In this document: one piece after another, positions 9,663-17,864 of the stretch
Position numbering within the stretch: position 1 is the first letter of the stretch
Layout: the number at the start of each line of letters is the position of its first letter
Source of the DNA: JACVRW01 sp963803085
GTDB taxonomy: Bacteria > Actinomycetota > Thermoleophilia > Solirubrobacterales > Thermoleophilaceae
Assembly: GCA_963803085.1 (NCBI GenBank)
Contig: CAWDLE010000019.1
Coordinates: forward strand, 186,001 to 250,000
Reading direction: 5' to 3'
Length of the DNA: 64,000 nt
Position numbers and translations under genes: made by a program
Notes under the pieces: generated by a model
Databases searched by the model: none
Told to the model about the DNA's origin: nothing
What the model saw: only the letters and a program-made list of their open reading frames with translations

Positions 9663-10346
9663 ATGCAGTCACGCAGCGCAGAGGAGCGCCGCGCGGAGCT
9701 TGTCGAGCTGTACCGGGAAGCGGCCGCCTGTGAGCGCTGCCCGCTCTTCAAGACGCGCACCAAGGTCGTGTTCGGATCGGGGAACGCCGACGCCGACCTC
9801 ATGTTCGTCGGCGAGGCGCCCGGAATGCACGAGGACCAGCAGGGCCTCCCGTTCGTGGGGCGGGCCGGGCAGCTGCTCAACAAGCTGCTCGAGGAGATCG
9901 GGCTCGCGCGCGAGGACGTGTTCATCGCGAACGTGCTCCAGTCCCGGCCGCCTGGCAACCGCGACCCCCAGCCGGACGAGATCGACGCGTGCCGGCCGTT
10001 CCTTCACCGAAAGATCGAGCTGATCGAGCCGAGCGTGATCTGCACGCTGGGCAACTTCTCGACGAAGCTGCTCACCCGCTCGCAGCGCGGGATCACGAGC
10101 GTGCACGGGCGCCCCCAGGTGCACGAGCTCGGTGGCCGCCTGCTGCGCGTGTACCCGCTCTTCCACCCGGCGGCGGCGCTGCGCAGCACGAAGACTCTCG
10201 AAGACGTGCGCGAGGACTTCGCGCGGCTGCCGGCGCTGCTCGAGGAGCCGCCGCCGGTGCCCATAGGCGCCGTGGCGCCGGTGGCCGCGGCGGCGGCCGC
10301 AGCTCCGGCGGAGCAGGAAACGCCGCCGCCGACGCTGTTCGACTGA
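9663..10346 (+). CDS. Type-4 uracil-DNA glycosylase (Fe-S)
   Basis: 227 aa; removes uracil from DNA in base-excision repair. The N-terminal CERC pair (C23, C26), with later cysteines near 110 and 125, should hold the [4Fe-4S] cluster typical of family 4. The motifs FVGEAPGMHEDQQGLPFVGRAGQLL, NVLQSRPPGNRDPQPDEI and YPLFHPAAALR correspond to the active-site loops; KCRPPxNR of classical members is SRPPGNR here. The last about 30 residues are an Ala/Pro-rich tail that is not conserved. It is divergently transcribed from the pan operon, with 92 bases between starts. Confidence 0.93.
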   Translation: MQSRSAEERRAELVELYREAAACERCPLFKTRTKVVFGSGNADADLMFVGEAPGMHEDQQGLPFVGRAGQLLNKLLEEIGLAREDVFIANVLQSRPPGNRDPQPDEIDACRPFLHRKIELIEPSVICTLGNFSTKLLTRSQRGITSVHGRPQVHELGGRLLRVYPLFHPAAALRSTKTLEDVREDFARLPALLEEPPPVPIGAVAPVAAAAAAAPAEQETPPPTLFD

Positions 10347-10407
10347 AGAGGGCGGGCGACGGCCGGACGGGGGTGGCCGGCCGGCGCCCGGGGGGAAACC
10401 GGGTGGG

Positions 10408-11271
10408 TCAGCAGAGTGGGCTGTTGGCCAGCGGCTGACCGGCGATCTGGAGGATGCGGCTCATGCGCGTGCCGGCGATGTAGCTCGGCAGCCAGGCGGT
10501 GTCGACCACGAGGTGGGTCAGGTCGCCGGCGGCCTGCATCCCGGTGTTCACGCGCACGGCGCTTCCGGAGTCGCCAGGCGCAGCGGCGCCGGACCAGCCG
10601 AACGCGTTGTTCTCCCACGTCAGGGCGAGACCGGCGCGGGGCGTGCCGCCGGTGCCGACCGCGAGGCCGTGTCCGTAGTGGAAGACGGGCTCCGGACCTG
10701 AGCCGGTGTAGGAGCCGCAGGGGCCGGCCACGACGGCGATCGTCGGGCTGACCCAGCTCTGGAGCTCGGGCCGGATCGACACGAGGGCGAAGTCGTTGCC
10801 GATGCCGCCGTTCACGCTCTTCTGGACCGTGCCGAGCTCGACCAGCACGGGGTTGGCGCCACCGGGCGCGAGAGTCAGCAGGGTGACTGCCTCACCCGCA
10901 TTGCCGCAGTGCCCCGCGGTGCCGATCGAATAGCTGCCGGGCGAGCCGAAGACGAAGTTCATGGTGCAGCCTGCTGGCGCGATCATCCACGAGCCGGGGC
11001 GGATGCCGACCTCGCCGGGCAGCGGGGCCTCAGGCGGGGCCGCAACCGGGGCGCCGTTCGCGGCGTCCACGCGAGCGGCGAGCGCGTCGGTGAACCAGGC
11101 TGGAGTGGCGGCCTTCAGCGGCACCGCGTGGCCGATGCCATAGGGCACCGCACCGTCGACGCTGCGCCAGTTCGGTGACGAACCCAGAGCGGGCGTCGCC
11201 GCGGACGCAGCCGTCGTACTCACCAGCATGGTCAGCGCGGCCAGGACGGCCGCGACCAGCCAACTACGCAT
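10408..11271 (-). CDS. Secreted trypsin-like serine protease (S1 fold)
   Basis: 287 aa with a signal peptide (MRSWLVAAVLAALTMLVSTTAASA, cleavage near residue 25). A catalytic triad can be read in order: His in SIGTAGHCG, Asp in GNDFALVSI, and Ser in APGDSGSAV, as in chymotrypsin-fold proteases. A short prosegment of about 60 residues precedes the domain. The protein is exported and presumably acts outside the cell or on the envelope; the substrate is unknown. The ATG at 11269-11271 fits the signal peptide. It is divergent from tsaE, with 46 bases between starts. Confidence 0.85.
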   Translation of the reverse strand: MRSWLVAAVLAALTMLVSTTAASAATPALGSSPNWRSVDGAVPYGIGHAVPLKAATPAWFTDALAARVDAANGAPVAAPPEAPLPGEVGIRPGSWMIAPAGCTMNFVFGSPGSYSIGTAGHCGNAGEAVTLLTLAPGGANPVLVELGTVQKSVNGGIGNDFALVSIRPELQSWVSPTIAVVAGPCGSYTGSGPEPVFHYGHGLAVGTGGTPRAGLALTWENNAFGWSGAAAPGDSGSAVRVNTGMQAAGDLTHLVVDTAWLPSYIAGTRMSRILQIAGQPLANSPLC

Positions 11272-11317
11272 TCCGATCTCCCCTGCCAAGGTTGATGGCT
11301 CTCTAAAGGCGTATCCG

Positions 11318-11734
11318 ATGCCCCCGACGGTCAAACACTCGAACAGCCCGCAGGACACCGAGGCCGCCGGCGCGGAGCTTGCCGGCCGCCTCACCCGTGG
11401 TGATGTGGTGCTTGTGAGCGGGGAGCTCGGGAGCGGGAAGACCACATTCGTGCGGGGCGCCTGCCGCGCGCTCGGCGTGGAGGGCCCCGTCACAAGCCCA
11501 ACCTTCACGATCGGGCAGGTGCTGGGTGGAGCGCCCGAGATCGCCCACCTCGACCTCTACCGGCTGGGCTCCCTGGCGGGTGAGGATCCGGCGCTGCTCG
11601 AGGACTATCTGACCCCCGAGCGGGTCGGGTTCGTGGAGTGGCCCGCCGTCGCAGAGCCCGCGTTCGAGCGGGTGACCGCGCGCGTCCTGCTGGAGCACGC
11701 CGGGGGCGACCGGCGCCGGATCACGGTCGCGTGA
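11318..11734 (+). CDS. tsaE: tRNA threonylcarbamoyladenosine biosynthesis ATPase TsaE
   Basis: TsaE is the P-loop ATPase that drives turnover of the TsaB-TsaD-TsaE complex making t6A37 in ANN-reading tRNAs. 138 aa. The Walker A GELGSGKTTFVRG begins near residue 35, followed by VTSPTFTI, HLDLYRL and a VGFVEWP strand (VxxIEWP in the family). The ATG at 11318 is preferred to upstream in-frame codons because those run into the protease leader region. The stop overlaps the tsaB GTG start (GTGA). Confidence 0.95.
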   Translation: MPPTVKHSNSPQDTEAAGAELAGRLTRGDVVLVSGELGSGKTTFVRGACRALGVEGPVTSPTFTIGQVLGGAPEIAHLDLYRLGSLAGEDPALLEDYLTPERVGFVEWPAVAEPAFERVTARVLLEHAGGDRRRITVA

Positions 11735-12399
11735 CCCTCCTCGGGCTCGACACCTCCACGGCGGCCGCCAGCGCGTGCGTGCTGCGCGCGGACGGCGAGT
11801 GGTTCGAGGTGGCGCCCCCGCCCGAGCGCCTCGGGCGGCCGCCGGCTCACGCGAGCGAGCTGATGCCGGCGGTGGCCGAAGTGATGAGCCGCGCGGACGT
11901 GGGCTGGGGGGACCTCGACGCGATCGCGGTGGGGGTGGGCCCCGGCATGTTCACCGGCCTTCGCATCGGCATCGCCACGGCGCGGGGCCTGGCGAGGGGA
12001 AGTGGCCTGCCGCTGCGCCCGGTGTCGTCCCTGGCCGCGCTCGCGGCCGGGATCGAGGGACCGCTGCGGCTGCCGCTGATAGACGCCAGGAGGGGAGAGG
12101 TGTTCGGCGCGCTGTACGAGGTCGACGAGCGCGTCTGGCCGCCCGTCGCCATCCCTCCGGAGGAGCTGGTCCGGCGCCTACGTGATGACGGATTCACGCC
12201 GCGGGCAGCCGGAGACGGCTCGGTACGATTTCGGGAGGTGCTCGAGAAGGCAGGCATCCAGGTCGAGCCGGACGACTCCGAAGCGCACGTGGTGCGTGCG
12301 CTGCACGTTTGCCGCCTGGGCGCCGGGGCACCCGAAGCGCCGCCGGAGGCCGTTCTGCCCGACTATCTGAGAGACCCGGACGCCAAGCCGCAACAGTGA
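11731..12399 (+). CDS. tsaB: tRNA threonylcarbamoyladenosine biosynthesis protein TsaB
   Basis: TsaB is the non-catalytic ASKHA-fold partner of TsaD. 222 aa. The start LLGLDTSTAAASACVL is the family N-terminus, followed by HASELMPAVAEVM (HSE-like motif) and VGVGPGMFTGLRIGIATARGLA. The GTG start at 11731 overlaps the tsaE stop and its own stop overlaps rimI, so the four-gene block is read as one operon. Confidence 0.95.
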   Translation: MTLLGLDTSTAAASACVLRADGEWFEVAPPPERLGRPPAHASELMPAVAEVMSRADVGWGDLDAIAVGVGPGMFTGLRIGIATARGLARGSGLPLRPVSSLAALAAGIEGPLRLPLIDARRGEVFGALYEVDERVWPPVAIPPEELVRRLRDDGFTPRAAGDGSVRFREVLEKAGIQVEPDDSEAHVVRALHVCRLGAGAPEAPPEAVLPDYLRDPDAKPQQ

Positions 12400-12857
12400 C
12401 CCCCGAACTCGAGATCCGCCAGCTCGCCTACGCCGACCTGCCGCAGGTGATCGCTATCGAGCGCCGCGCGTTCCCCACGCCGTGGTCGCTCGCGATGTTC
12501 GTGCTGGAGCTCTCGAAGCCGTCCGGCATCTGTCTCGCGGCGCTCGAGGACGGCGTGATGGTCGGCTACCTGGTCTGCTCGCGCTACGACACCGTCTGGC
12601 ACCTAATGAATGTGGCCGTGGATCCGCGCAGGCGCCGCCAGGGGATCGCGACCGCGCTGCTCGACCGCCTGTTCGAGCAGGCGGACAAGCCGAACGAGCA
12701 GTACACGCTCGAGGTGCGCACCTCGAACGACGGCGCCATCCGCCTGTACGAGCGCTACGGCTTCCGGGCCGCGGGGCGGCGCCGCGCCTACTACCACGAC
12801 AACCGCGAGGACGCGCTCATCATGTGGCGGACCGTGGAGGAACGCACCACCGCGTGA
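12396..12857 (+). CDS. rimI: Ribosomal-protein-alanine N-acetyltransferase RimI
   Basis: 153 aa GNAT acetyltransferase; the family acetylates the N-terminal Ala of ribosomal protein S18 and other N-termini. Visible: the FPTPWSLAMFVLEL substrate region, the acetyl-CoA site VAVDPRRRRQGIATALLDRLF (R/Q-x-x-G-x-A), LEVRTSNDGAIRLYERYGF and the YYHDNREDALIM tail. The position between tsaB and tsaD is the standard actinobacterial order. The GTG start at 12396 overlaps the tsaB stop. Confidence 0.94.
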   Translation: MTPELEIRQLAYADLPQVIAIERRAFPTPWSLAMFVLELSKPSGICLAALEDGVMVGYLVCSRYDTVWHLMNVAVDPRRRRQGIATALLDRLFEQADKPNEQYTLEVRTSNDGAIRLYERYGFRAAGRRRAYYHDNREDALIMWRTVEERTTA

Positions 12858-13825
12858 TCCTCGGCCTCGAGACGAGCTGCGACGACACCTGCGCGGCCGT
12901 CGTTAGCGCCGAAGGAGAGATCGCGTCGAACGTGATCGCCTCGCAGGGCCTGCTCCACGCGCGCTACGGCGGCGTGGTCCCGGAGATCGCCTCGCGCCAC
13001 CACCTGGAGCTGGTGGATGCCGTCACGGCGGACGCACTCGAGCGCGCCGGGGTCCGGCTCGATGACATCGAGACCGTGGCCGTGACCCGCGGTCCGGGGT
13101 TGATCGGGGCGCTGCTCGTGGGCCTGTCGTCCGCGAAGGCGCTCGCCGCGACCCGGCAGCTCCCGCTCGTACCCGTGGATCACCTGCACGGGCATGTGGT
13201 GGCGAGCACGCTCGGCCCGCACCCCATCGAGGCGCCGTACCTGTCGCTCGTGGCCAGCGGCGGCCATACGTTCCTCGCGCGCGTGGATCACCCGTCGCGC
13301 TATTCCATCCTCGGCCAGACGCTCGACGACGCCGCTGGCGAGGCCTTCGACAAGGGCGCCCGCCTGCTGGGGCTCGGCTATCCGGGGGGCCCGGCGATCG
13401 ACCGCCTTGCCCGCGAGGGCGATCCGGTGGCCTTCGACTTTCCGCGCAGCGCGCCTGGCGAGCTCGACTTCAGCTTCAGCGGCCTGAAGACGTCCCTGCT
13501 CTACGTGACCCGGGACCTCGGCGCGGAGGCGGAGTCGCGCGCCGCGGATCTGGCGGCCTCGTACCAGCGCGCGATCGTGGACGCTCTCGTCGAGCGTACG
13601 CGCGCGGGGCTGGAGCGCGAGGGCCTCGAGCGGCTCGCCATCGGGGGCGGCGTGGCGGCGAACTCCGAGCTACGGGCGGCCGTGGAGGGACTGGACGCCG
13701 AGGTCTGGGTCCCGCCGGTCGAGCTCTGCACCGACAACGCCGCGATGATCGCCGGCGCGGCGCGCTTCCTAGAGCCGGTCGAGTACCCGGGCTACCTGAG
13801 CCTGGACGCCGCCGCCCGCCTCTAG
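12854..13825 (+). CDS. tsaD: tRNA N6-adenosine threonylcarbamoyltransferase TsaD
   Basis: TsaD transfers the threonylcarbamoyl group to A37 of tRNA. 323 aa. Motifs: ILGLETSCDDTCAAVV, PEIASRHHLELV, TRGPGLIGALLVGLSSAKALA, the metal-site region VDHLHGHVVAS, LSLVASGGHT, GQTLDDAAGEAFDKGARLLGL, DFSFSGLKT and IGGGVAANSELR. The GTG start at 12854 overlaps the rimI stop. The gene ends 1 base beyond the stop of the convergent antiporter gene (4-nt tail overlap). Confidence 0.97.
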   Translation: MILGLETSCDDTCAAVVSAEGEIASNVIASQGLLHARYGGVVPEIASRHHLELVDAVTADALERAGVRLDDIETVAVTRGPGLIGALLVGLSSAKALAATRQLPLVPVDHLHGHVVASTLGPHPIEAPYLSLVASGGHTFLARVDHPSRYSILGQTLDDAAGEAFDKGARLLGLGYPGGPAIDRLAREGDPVAFDFPRSAPGELDFSFSGLKTSLLYVTRDLGAEAESRAADLAASYQRAIVDALVERTRAGLEREGLERLAIGGGVAANSELRAAVEGLDAEVWVPPVELCTDNAAMIAGAARFLEPVEYPGYLSLDAAARL

Positions 13826-15399
13826 TTCTGGATCCGAGTCTCCTCGAGGTCGATGTCGCGCTCGACGTTGCGCCGGATGTCGTCGCTGATCTCACCTTGG
13901 TTGCGCAGCTCCAGCAACTCCTGGCGCTGCGCGTCGAACAGGTCATACATCAGCCGCCGCCATGCATCGGCGCGATCCTCGAAGTTCTCGTCGGCGCCGT
14001 CCTCGAGCGCGCCGAAGCGCCTCTGCCGGTAGTCGAAGAGCTGGCGCGCGCGATCCACGCTCTCGGGCCTGATCCAGTCGGGCTCGCCGAGCTCCTCGAG
14101 CCTCGCCAGCGCCGCCTCGGCGACGCGCCGCCTCGCAAGCGTGTCCTCGTGGCTCTCCTGGCCGTCGTCCTCGATCCCGAGCCAGTTGATCAGCGGGCCC
14201 AGCGTGAGCCCCTGGCCGACGAGGGTCACGAGAATGACGGCGAAGGCGAGGAAGATGATGAGGTGGCGGTCGGGGAACGGTCCGCCGCCGTCGACGGTCA
14301 GCGGGATCGCGAGCGCCGCGGCGAGCGACACCGAGCCGCGCATGCCGGCCCACCCGACCACAAGCCGCTGGTCGGCCGGGATTCTCCGCCGCGGCTGAGT
14401 GTCCCGGCGTTCGAGCAATCGCGACACGTACGGGAGCACGAAAACCCATGCGAGCCGGACGCCGATCACAGCAGCGCTCACGAGCGCGCCCCAGAGGATC
14501 AGGTTGGCCGTCGAGGTCCCGGAGAGGTTGTCGAGAATCCCCGGCAACTGGAGACCCACGAGCAGGAACAGGACCGCGTTCAGCAGGAAAGTCAGGATCT
14601 CCCAGATCGCCAGCGTCTGAAGCCGCAGGATCGGGGTGGTGAGCTGCGGTGTGTACCAGGCCATGTAGAGCCCGGTGGTCACGGCCGCAATAACGCCCGA
14701 CAGGCCCAGCTCCTCAGCGGGCAGGTAGCCCACGTACCCGGAGAGGATCGAGATCGTGATCTCCGTGGGCGGGTCGTCGATGCGCGCGCGAACCTGTCGG
14801 ATCAGCCATGCGGCCGCGAGGCCGACGATCACGCCGCCGATACCGCTCGCCACGAACTCGAGGCCTCCCTCCCAGAGCGTGAAGGAGCCGGACACCACCG
14901 CTGCCACCGCGAAGCGGTAGAGGATCAGCGCAGTCCAGTCGTTGGTGAGGTTCTCGCCCTCGATGATCGCGCTCAGCCGCCGCGGCGCGCCCACCCGGCG
15001 CATGATCTCGGCTGGTGCCACGGCGTCGGTGGGAGACACGATGGCGCCGAGGACGAAGGACTCCGCCCATCCCAGGCCCACCACCTCGTGGGCCACGACC
15101 GCCACCGCGGCCATCGTCACGAACACGAGTGGGATCGCCAGTGCCGCGATCGCCTTGACGTTCCGCCGCAGTTCTCGGACCGATGTGAAAAAGGCAGCGC
15201 CGTACAGCAGCGGCGGCAGGAAGATCAGCAGCACGATGTCCGGGTCGAGCTCGACAGAGGGGACACCGGGGAGGAAGCCGATTACCGCGCCGCCGAGCAC
15301 CAGCGTGATGGGGTAGGGAACGCGCAGGAGGCCCGCGAGCACGCCGAGCGCGGCTGTGGCCACGAGGAGGCCGAAGACGAGCAGGTCGATGTCGTCCAC
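13822..15399 (-). CDS. Na+/H+ antiporter, CPA1 family
   Basis: 525 aa with about 12 hydrophobic segments in the first 400 residues and a charged cytosolic C-terminal tail of about 120 residues. ETPxD-like and ND motifs of CPA1 exchangers are seen: VLGAIVSPTDAVAPAEIMRR and AIIEGENLTNDWTALILY. A GMRGSVSLAAALAIPLT segment matches the conserved CPA1 TM11 region. It should exchange Na+ (or K+) for H+ across the cytoplasmic membrane for pH and sodium control. It is divergent from the glutaredoxin-rex operon (27 bases between starts), so the two promoters must overlap. Confidence 0.9.
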   Translation of the reverse strand: MDDIDLLVFGLLVATAALGVLAGLLRVPYPITLVLGGAVIGFLPGVPSVELDPDIVLLIFLPPLLYGAAFFTSVRELRRNVKAIAALAIPLVFVTMAAVAVVAHEVVGLGWAESFVLGAIVSPTDAVAPAEIMRRVGAPRRLSAIIEGENLTNDWTALILYRFAVAAVVSGSFTLWEGGLEFVASGIGGVIVGLAAAWLIRQVRARIDDPPTEITISILSGYVGYLPAEELGLSGVIAAVTTGLYMAWYTPQLTTPILRLQTLAIWEILTFLLNAVLFLLVGLQLPGILDNLSGTSTANLILWGALVSAAVIGVRLAWVFVLPYVSRLLERRDTQPRRRIPADQRLVVGWAGMRGSVSLAAALAIPLTVDGGGPFPDRHLIIFLAFAVILVTLVGQGLTLGPLINWLGIEDDGQESHEDTLARRRVAEAALARLEELGEPDWIRPESVDRARQLFDYRQRRFGALEDGADENFEDRADAWRRLMYDLFDAQRQELLELRNQGEISDDIRRNVERDIDLEETRIQN

Positions 15400-15426
15400 G
15401 CGAAAAGAGTGGCAGCATCATCTGCG

Positions 15427-15675
15427 ATGGCCGTCGTCACGCTCTACGGCAAGCCGGGCTGCCACCTCTGCGACGACGCCCGTGCGATCGTGGAGAGGGT
15501 GCGCGCGCAGCGGCCGTTCGAACTGGACGAGGTGGACGTCTCGCTCGATCCCACGCTGCATCGGGAGTACGGCCAACGTATCCCGGTACTTGCCCTAGAC
15601 GGCGTTGAGCTGTTCGAGTTCCACGTCGAGGAGGCGGCCCTGTTGCAACAGCTAGATAGAGTGGACGGTTCGTGA
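15427..15675 (+). CDS. Glutaredoxin-like protein (DUF836 type)
   Basis: 82 aa. The start VTLYGKPGCHLCDDARAIVERV is a glutaredoxin-like fold with a CxxC active site (CHLC, residues 12-15), followed by the cis-Pro strand RIPVLALDGVEL. This length and the CHLCD motif are typical of the DUF836 glutaredoxin family in Actinobacteria. Its stop overlaps the rex GTG start, which makes translational coupling with a redox regulator likely. The exact thiol partner is unknown. Confidence 0.88.
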   Translation: MAVVTLYGKPGCHLCDDARAIVERVRAQRPFELDEVDVSLDPTLHREYGQRIPVLALDGVELFEFHVEEAALLQQLDRVDGS

Positions 15676-16364
15676 GGTACGACGACCCCACAGCGGGCGG
15701 CGTCGGGCTTCAACCGGTCCGCCCGGACGGCGAGCCGGTGGCCTCGGAGCGGCTCTCGCTCGGGGTCGCTGCCCGGCTGTCGCGATATCTGCAGGTACTG
15801 ACCCAGGCCAAGAAGATGGGGCGCGAGACGATCTCGTCCCAGGAGCTGGCCGACTACACGCACGTCAACTCCACGCAGATCCGGCGCGACCTGTCCGGAT
15901 TCGGCAAGTTCGGGAAGCGGGGCGTGGGCTACAACGTCGACTCGCTGGTGTCGCAGATCCGGAAGATCCTGCGGACCACCGGCAAGCACAACATCGCTCT
16001 GTTCGGGGCGGGCAACCTCGGCCAGGCGATCGCGGGGTCGGACATCTTCGCGGACCACGGCTTCAGGGTCGTGGCGCTGTTCGACAAGGATCCCGGCAAG
16101 GTCGGAAATGAGATCGGCGAAGGGCTGACGGTGCGGCCGTACGACGAGCTCGAGAAGGTGATCCGCGACGAGGACGTGGTGGTGGGCGTGCTCGCGGTTC
16201 CGACCGAGGCGGCGCAGGAGGTGGCCGACGACCTCGTCGAGGCCGGCGTGAAGATCATCTTCAACTACTCGGAAGCCCTGCTGCAGGTCCCGCCCGAGGT
16301 CACGGTTCACACCTCGAGCCCGGCCGTCGACCTGCTCTACGCGCTCTACTTCTACCTCACCTGA
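15672..16364 (+). CDS. rex: Redox-sensing transcriptional repressor Rex
   Basis: Rex is a dimeric repressor that leaves DNA when NADH rises relative to NAD+, usually controlling respiration and fermentation genes. 230 aa. N-terminal winged helix: SLGVAARLSRYLQVLTQAK, ISSQELADYTHVNSTQIRRDLSGFGKFGKRGVGY. Rossmann fold: IALFGAGNLGQAIA (about residue 111) and VVALFDKDPGKVG. The C-terminal domain-swap helix is also present (PAVDLLYALYFYLT). The GTG start at 15672 overlaps the glutaredoxin stop. No clear ROP operator (TTGTGA-N-TCACAA) is visible upstream. Confidence 0.96.
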   Translation: MRYDDPTAGGVGLQPVRPDGEPVASERLSLGVAARLSRYLQVLTQAKKMGRETISSQELADYTHVNSTQIRRDLSGFGKFGKRGVGYNVDSLVSQIRKILRTTGKHNIALFGAGNLGQAIAGSDIFADHGFRVVALFDKDPGKVGNEIGEGLTVRPYDELEKVIRDEDVVVGVLAVPTEAAQEVADDLVEAGVKIIFNYSEALLQVPPEVTVHTSSPAVDLLYALYFYLT

Positions 16365-16374
16365 GACCTCATCC

Positions 16375-17520
16375 ATGTTGGACATGCCGAGGGTCAGGGA
16401 GGTCTTCGAGGCCTCGACGGACTTCACGGTCGGGCTCGAGGAGGAGTTCGCGATTCTCGACCCGCGCACGCTGTCGCTCGCCCAGCGCTTCGAGGATCTG
16501 CGCTCGGCGGCGCAGGAGGATCCCGTGCTCGCCGAGGCGGTTGCCGGCGAGCTGATCAAGTCCGAGATCGAGATCCGCTCGGGGCGGGGAGAGAACTTCG
16601 CCGACGCTGTGGTGAGGCAGCGCGAGGCGCGCTCACGGCTATTCGCGCTGGCCGCCGCTCATGACGCACTGCTCGGCGCCACCGGCACACACCCGTGGAG
16701 CGCCTGGCAGGAGCAGGAGATCATCGACACCGAGCACTACCGGCGCGTGCAGGAATCGCTCCAGTACGTGGCGTGGCGGAACAACACCTTCAGCCTTCAC
16801 GTGCACGTGGGGGTGAACGGGGCCGAGCGCGCCATCCGCGTGTGCGACCGGCTCCGCGTGGTGATGCCCGAACTGCTCGCGATCTCGGCGAACTCACCGT
16901 TCCTCGACGGGCGTCACTCCGGGCTCCACTCCGCCCGCAGCCAGATCTTCACGAAGAGCTTTCCCCGCTGCGGGATCCCGGATGCCTTCGGCCGCTGGCA
17001 GGCGTACGCCGACTACATCGACTTCCTGGTCCGGACGCACTCGATCATCGAGTTCACGCAGGTCTGGTGGAGCGTGCGGCCGCACCACACGTACGGGACC
17101 GTCGAGATGCGCATCTGCGACGCGCAGACGAGCGCCGGCGACTCCACGGCGCTGGCCGGACTGATCACGGCCTGCATTGCGCAGGCTGCATTCGACCACG
17201 ACGAGGGTGTGCCGTTCGAGGATCCCCCTGGTCGCATGATCGAGGAGAACTTCTGGAGAGCGATCCGCCACGGGCTCGACGGCAAGCTGATCGACCTGGA
17301 CCGGGCGGAGGAGTACCCGGCCGCGGCCGCGCTCGACAGGCTTCTGGCATGGACGGCGCCGGCGCGGGGTGTGCTCGGCATCGATCCCGGCCTACCGGAG
17401 CAGAACGGGGCCCAACGCCAGAAGCGTGCTCTGGCGGAAGGGGCCAGTATGGAAGACATCTATGCCGCCGAGGTGGCGCTCAGTCAGCGCACCTACGCGG
17501 CGGAGGAGGTGGCCACGTGA
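16375..17520 (+). CDS. Carboxylate-amine ligase / glutamate-cysteine ligase type 2 (YbdK family)
   Basis: 381 aa. FTVGLEEEFAILD opens the glutamine-synthetase-like fold with the Mg-binding glutamates. GTHPWSAWQEQEI, FSLHVHVGVNG, FTKSFPRCGIP and TVEMRICDAQTS follow, all standard for the YbdK/GCS2 family. Family members have weak gamma-glutamylcysteine ligase activity; in Actinobacteria the true product is often unknown. Position after glutaredoxin and rex suggests thiol or redox metabolism. The ATG at 16375 is 10 bases after the rex stop, and the 3' end overlaps the DUF1844 start. Confidence 0.88.
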   Translation: MLDMPRVREVFEASTDFTVGLEEEFAILDPRTLSLAQRFEDLRSAAQEDPVLAEAVAGELIKSEIEIRSGRGENFADAVVRQREARSRLFALAAAHDALLGATGTHPWSAWQEQEIIDTEHYRRVQESLQYVAWRNNTFSLHVHVGVNGAERAIRVCDRLRVVMPELLAISANSPFLDGRHSGLHSARSQIFTKSFPRCGIPDAFGRWQAYADYIDFLVRTHSIIEFTQVWWSVRPHHTYGTVEMRICDAQTSAGDSTALAGLITACIAQAAFDHDEGVPFEDPPGRMIEENFWRAIRHGLDGKLIDLDRAEEYPAAAALDRLLAWTAPARGVLGIDPGLPEQNGAQRQKRALAEGASMEDIYAAEVALSQRTYAAEEVAT

Positions 17521-17864
17521 ACGAGCCGCAGCAGCCGACAGAGGAGCAGCTCCTCGAGGCCCTGAAGCAGATCAAGACAGAGGACGTGGTCCTCCAGACG
17601 GTCGCGACCCTTGTGAACCTCGCGGGCCAGAAGCTCTCCGTGGAGGGTGCGAAGGACCCGGTCGAGGCGCAGAAGGCCATCGACGCGGCGCGGCAGATGC
17701 TGCCGCTGGTTCCCGACGAGGCCGTGGGACCGATCCAAAACGCGCTCGACCAGGTCCAGATGCTCTATGCCAAGGAGAGTCAGGGAGGGGCGGCGCCCGA
17801 CCAGCCGTCGGAGCAGCCGCCGCAGAAGCCCCCGCCGTCGAAGATCTGGACGCCCGGCTCGTGA
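17517..17864 (+). CDS. DUF1844 domain protein
   Basis: 115 aa. QTVATLVNLAGQKLS...VEAQKAIDAARQMLPLV is the DUF1844 helical domain; a Pro/Gln-rich tail ends in KIWTPGS. The family is widespread in Actinobacteria and some Proteobacteria with no known function. The GTG start at 17517 overlaps the ybdK-like stop (GTGA), and the stop overlaps mtnP. Confidence 0.85.
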   Translation: MNEPQQPTEEQLLEALKQIKTEDVVLQTVATLVNLAGQKLSVEGAKDPVEAQKAIDAARQMLPLVPDEAVGPIQNALDQVQMLYAKESQGGAAPDQPSEQPPQKPPPSKIWTPGS